Origin: Mesotaenium endlicherianum
Lineage: Eukaryota; Streptophyta; Zygnematophyceae; Zygnematales; Mesotaeniaceae
Reading direction: 5' to 3'
Assembly (NCBI GenBank): GCA_009602735.1
Contig: WELA01003692.1
Location: 175,186-209,523 of the forward strand
Length of the DNA stretch: 34,338 nucleotides
Both the position numbers and the translations under genes were made by a program. Under the pieces are notes generated by a model that was not told where the DNA came from, searched no databases, and saw nothing but the letters and a program-made list of their open reading frames with translations. Below, in pieces: positions 32,303 through 34,338 of the stretch (position 1 is its first letter; the number at the start of each line of letters is the position of its first letter).

Positions 32303-33299
32303 ATGGAGTGGGCTCGCGTCTTGCGGAGGGGAGTCACCTCTTGCGTCTCTCAAAGGGGTGTGAGCGATCGGGAGCGGCTCGTCTCGCGGAGAGGAGTGGT
32401 CTCTTGAGCGGGCCCGATGGTCGGCCAAGTGCGATGTGCGTAGGTCAGATGGGCGCAGATAGACGGGGTCGTGCGGGGTTGCTCGCGGACGCTGAGCCTG
32501 GGCGCTGGCTGCTGTATGGAGTGTGTGCCAGCGCTAGAGGAGGCCGCGGCAGCCCGGCTCGTCGCAAACAAATGTGCGATGCGGCGACACTCGTGGCTCG
32601 TTGAGCAGTCGTGTGACACTGGACGGCTGGGTCCAGCGGCGTCGGTGCGAGCCCTGCTGGGCCAGTCGTGTGTCATGGGCTGGCTGGGTGCGCTGAAGCC
32701 GGGCAAACCAGTAGGTGCGCGCTGCCTGCGTGCCGTAGGCGCAGCTGGCGGGGGCTCCTCTGGTGGCTTCACGCTGAGTACCTCGATGGATGCCTCTGGC
32801 AGTCGCTCCCACTGTGTCTCCTCCTCACTCTTGAGGGACTGGTTGTCGGATCTGCCAGGATAAGCTGCCTGCCGCATGACCTCGTCCTCGGATGCCGTGG
32901 TGCGAGGCCAGGTCTCGCCGGTCTGATGCGAGGCGTCGTGAGGGGGCGGCTGAGAGTCCATACTGTACTGAATGGCCACGCCAACAGGCACGTCGTGGCG
33001 AACGCGGACGTCGTTCCTCGCGGACGGCTCGCCGCGAGAGGCCGAGACCCCCTGATGAGCCGTAGGCGCTGCGGCTGCACCGCAAGCAAGGGCGGCGGCA
33101 ACGATGGCTGTGCTGGCCGTGGCGAGGGCCTCAGTGGCATTGTCCGCCATTTGCCGCATCATCGCGCTGTGGGCAGTGCAGATGCGGATCTGCTCCCTGG
33201 CCTGGGTTGCCAGGACATCCGCCTGCAGCTGCGGCGTGAGGTGGAGCTTGGCACTAGGTAGGTCCGGCTCCTCGTCCTGTGGCTCGAGCAGGTCCAACC
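32303..33299 (-). pseudogene. Outer element: low-complexity linker between protease and methyltransferase
   Basis: After the 33298-33302 frameshift the polyprotein continues for about 330 residues of Pro-, Ala-, Ser-, Thr- and Arg-rich sequence. It includes a helical patch (LQADVLATQAREQIRICTAH) and later the repeated peptide TPLRET/TPLRKT. One of these repeats is broken: LTPL is followed by TGA at 32350-32352 where its neighbours have CGA or CGC (Arg), so the stop is best explained by a CGA to TGA transition. No known domain is recognised. The linker joins directly to the methyltransferase N-terminal extension in the same frame. Confidence 0.6.
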
Positions 33300-34338
33300 C
33301 CCACAGAGATCTCCTCGTCCTCGGGCCCGTCCTTATCGGTCTTGACCACTGGCCGGCCATCGCCCAGCCCCATGAAGCCATAAAGAGCGGACACTGCTGG
33401 GCGGCGATCGACAATGTCAAGGGGCAAGGATGCGGTGCGCGTCCCCCCTGTCCTCCAGTCGGGACGATAGAAGACGCGCTCCGCCCAGTTGTCGACTGCG
33501 GCGCCAATGGGAAAGAGCACGTCCTGCCCTAGGAGCACATCGAAGGACTCGGAAGGAGTGACGAGTGCGTGCCGATGGATGGTTGTCTCGTCTGCCGTGC
33601 CTGGGCGCAGAGTGAACAGTAGCGCCAACCTCGTGCGATCGGCGACGGTCTCGGACGTGCCGGCGGCGGTGTTAATGCGCGTCGGAGAGTCCTCCAAGTC
33701 GGCGGAAGAGAGTCCCAGCTGACGGAAGTAGCGGAGGCTGATGAGAACCGGCTGCGCGCCTGTGTCAAACATGACGCGCTGCGGCGCCTGGGTGATGACG
33801 AGCACAATCCCCTGCGAATTATCCAAAAACGCGGCGTTAGGAGTGCTGATCATCCTGCGCTCATGCGTAGAGCGCGCGGGCGTGGATCCCACAGCGGTGG
33901 CGGCACCGGCCGTCGGCCTCTTGGCGGCGGTGCGCAGCGTGGCTCTGCGCGACTGGAGCATCAGCTGAGCGGCCTGCCTCGTTGCCTCCATGGAGATGCC
34001 GAGCTCTGCGAAAGAGACCGCCGGCATGCGGTGCAGTGCTAGAGAGATGACCTCGGCGCTGAGCTGCACCGTCGTCATAGGTGAAGCGAGCGCATGTGGC
34101 GTCGGCTCTGCTGAGGTCGTGGAGGGCTCTAGGATGCGGAAGGAACGGGGCTACCGCGGTGCCTCCTTCGTCCGGCGACCCTGGTCTGGCCCGGCGCGCT
34201 TCTGCGAAACAACGGGCCGACTGGCCGGTGCTACGAGCATGTGCTCGCGGCTCGCGCGCCTGACTGGGGAGCGGTTGCCGAGTGGCTGCGCGCGTGCGCA
34301 GCAGGCCAGAATGGCTGCTGCTGGCGCAGCCGGCAAAC
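33300..34338 (-). pseudogene. Outer element: gag end and retropepsin-like aspartic protease
   Basis: The frame is open from the window edge except for a TAG at 34151-34153. From the ATG at 34078 it encodes a helical segment (EATRQAAQLMLQSRR), then a protease domain with the active-site triad context RVMFDTGAQPVLIS (Asp-Thr-Gly at about 33758-33766) and the second half SFDVLLGQDVLFPIGA, which corresponds to the ILG-type motif of retropepsins. Retropepsins act as dimers to cleave the Gag-Pol polyprotein. The frame is lost at a run of five Cs (plus strand, 33298-33302); dropping one base restores continuity into the next segment. The 34079-34338 part is Ala/Arg/Pro-rich, perhaps the end of gag, with no zinc knuckle visible. 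Confidence 0.7.

Larger units (their letters stand above)
22423..34338 (-). mobile_element. Outer Ty3/gypsy-like retroelement carrying a DNA methyltransferase (decayed, split by an insertion)
   Basis: On the minus strand, reading leftwards from the window edge, one collinear degenerate polyprotein encodes an aspartic protease (about 33450-33830), a low-complexity linker, a cytosine-5 methyltransferase (about 30464-31401), reverse transcriptase (29678-29800 continuing at 22880-23517) and RNase H (about 22430-22876). About 5.76 kb of it is in view, after discounting the inserted 6.15-kb element at 23518-29672 and one target copy. Four in-frame stops (34151 TAG, 32350 TGA, 30005 TGA, 22877 TAG) and three frameshifts (33298-33302, about 30780-30800, about 29770-29790) make it non-functional. 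It breaks off after RNase H: no integrase, polypurine tract or LTR follows. The gag end lies beyond the right edge. Its GC-rich composition resembles the host genes and differs from the AT-richer inserted element. Confidence 0.8.

Overview
The window reads as nuclear DNA of a green alga, most likely a streptophyte (charophyte) alga; the genus cannot be fixed from sequence alone. Reasons: spliceosomal GT-AG introns with long CT-rich tracts; a cobalamin-dependent methionine synthase, an enzyme land plants lack; a plant-style chromodomain Ty3/gypsy element with a TGGTAT-type primer binding site; and a second retroelement carrying a cytosine-5 DNA methyltransferase, a capture reported (from memory) only in dinoflagellates and charophytes. 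Genes are GC-rich; much of the intergenic DNA is AT-rich.

Layout. 1-3679 (+): the last two recognisable exons of methionine synthase (METH); its 5' half lies outside the window. 3680-7077: gene-free, with a CA/CG microsatellite field and a G-run ending in an N. 7078-13874 (+): a three-exon gene for a very acidic, low-complexity N-terminal half followed by a long coiled coil; function unknown. 13875-19658: AT-rich, no recognisable gene. 19659-20579 (-): a Sel1-repeat protein with a hydrophobic C-terminal tail. 20580-22129: no gene seen. 22130-22422 (+): a possible gag-like remnant.

22423-34338 (-) is a nest of retrotransposons. The outer, older element runs from the right edge leftwards: aspartic protease, a long low-complexity linker, a DNA cytosine methyltransferase domain, reverse transcriptase and RNase H. 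It is collinear on one strand but decayed (four in-frame stops, three frameshifts), and it is cut off after RNase H, so no integrase or LTR is seen. Its reverse transcriptase is split by a complete 6.15-kb chromodomain Ty3/gypsy element (23518-29672) with two LTRs, TG...CA ends, a 5-bp target duplication (ATAGT), primer binding site and polypurine tract. Removing the insert and one target copy rejoins the reverse transcriptase in frame. The inserted copy is itself damaged (gag deletion and stop, Asn in place of the first integrase Asp).

The most notable content is the methyltransferase embedded between protease and reverse transcriptase. It has motifs I, IV, VI, VIII, IX and X, but ECQ in place of PCQ in motif IV. 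The decay of the host element by changes that look like C-to-T transitions suggests that the element was itself methylated. The chromosomal genes (METH, coiled-coil, Sel1) show no functional link to one another or to the retroelements.
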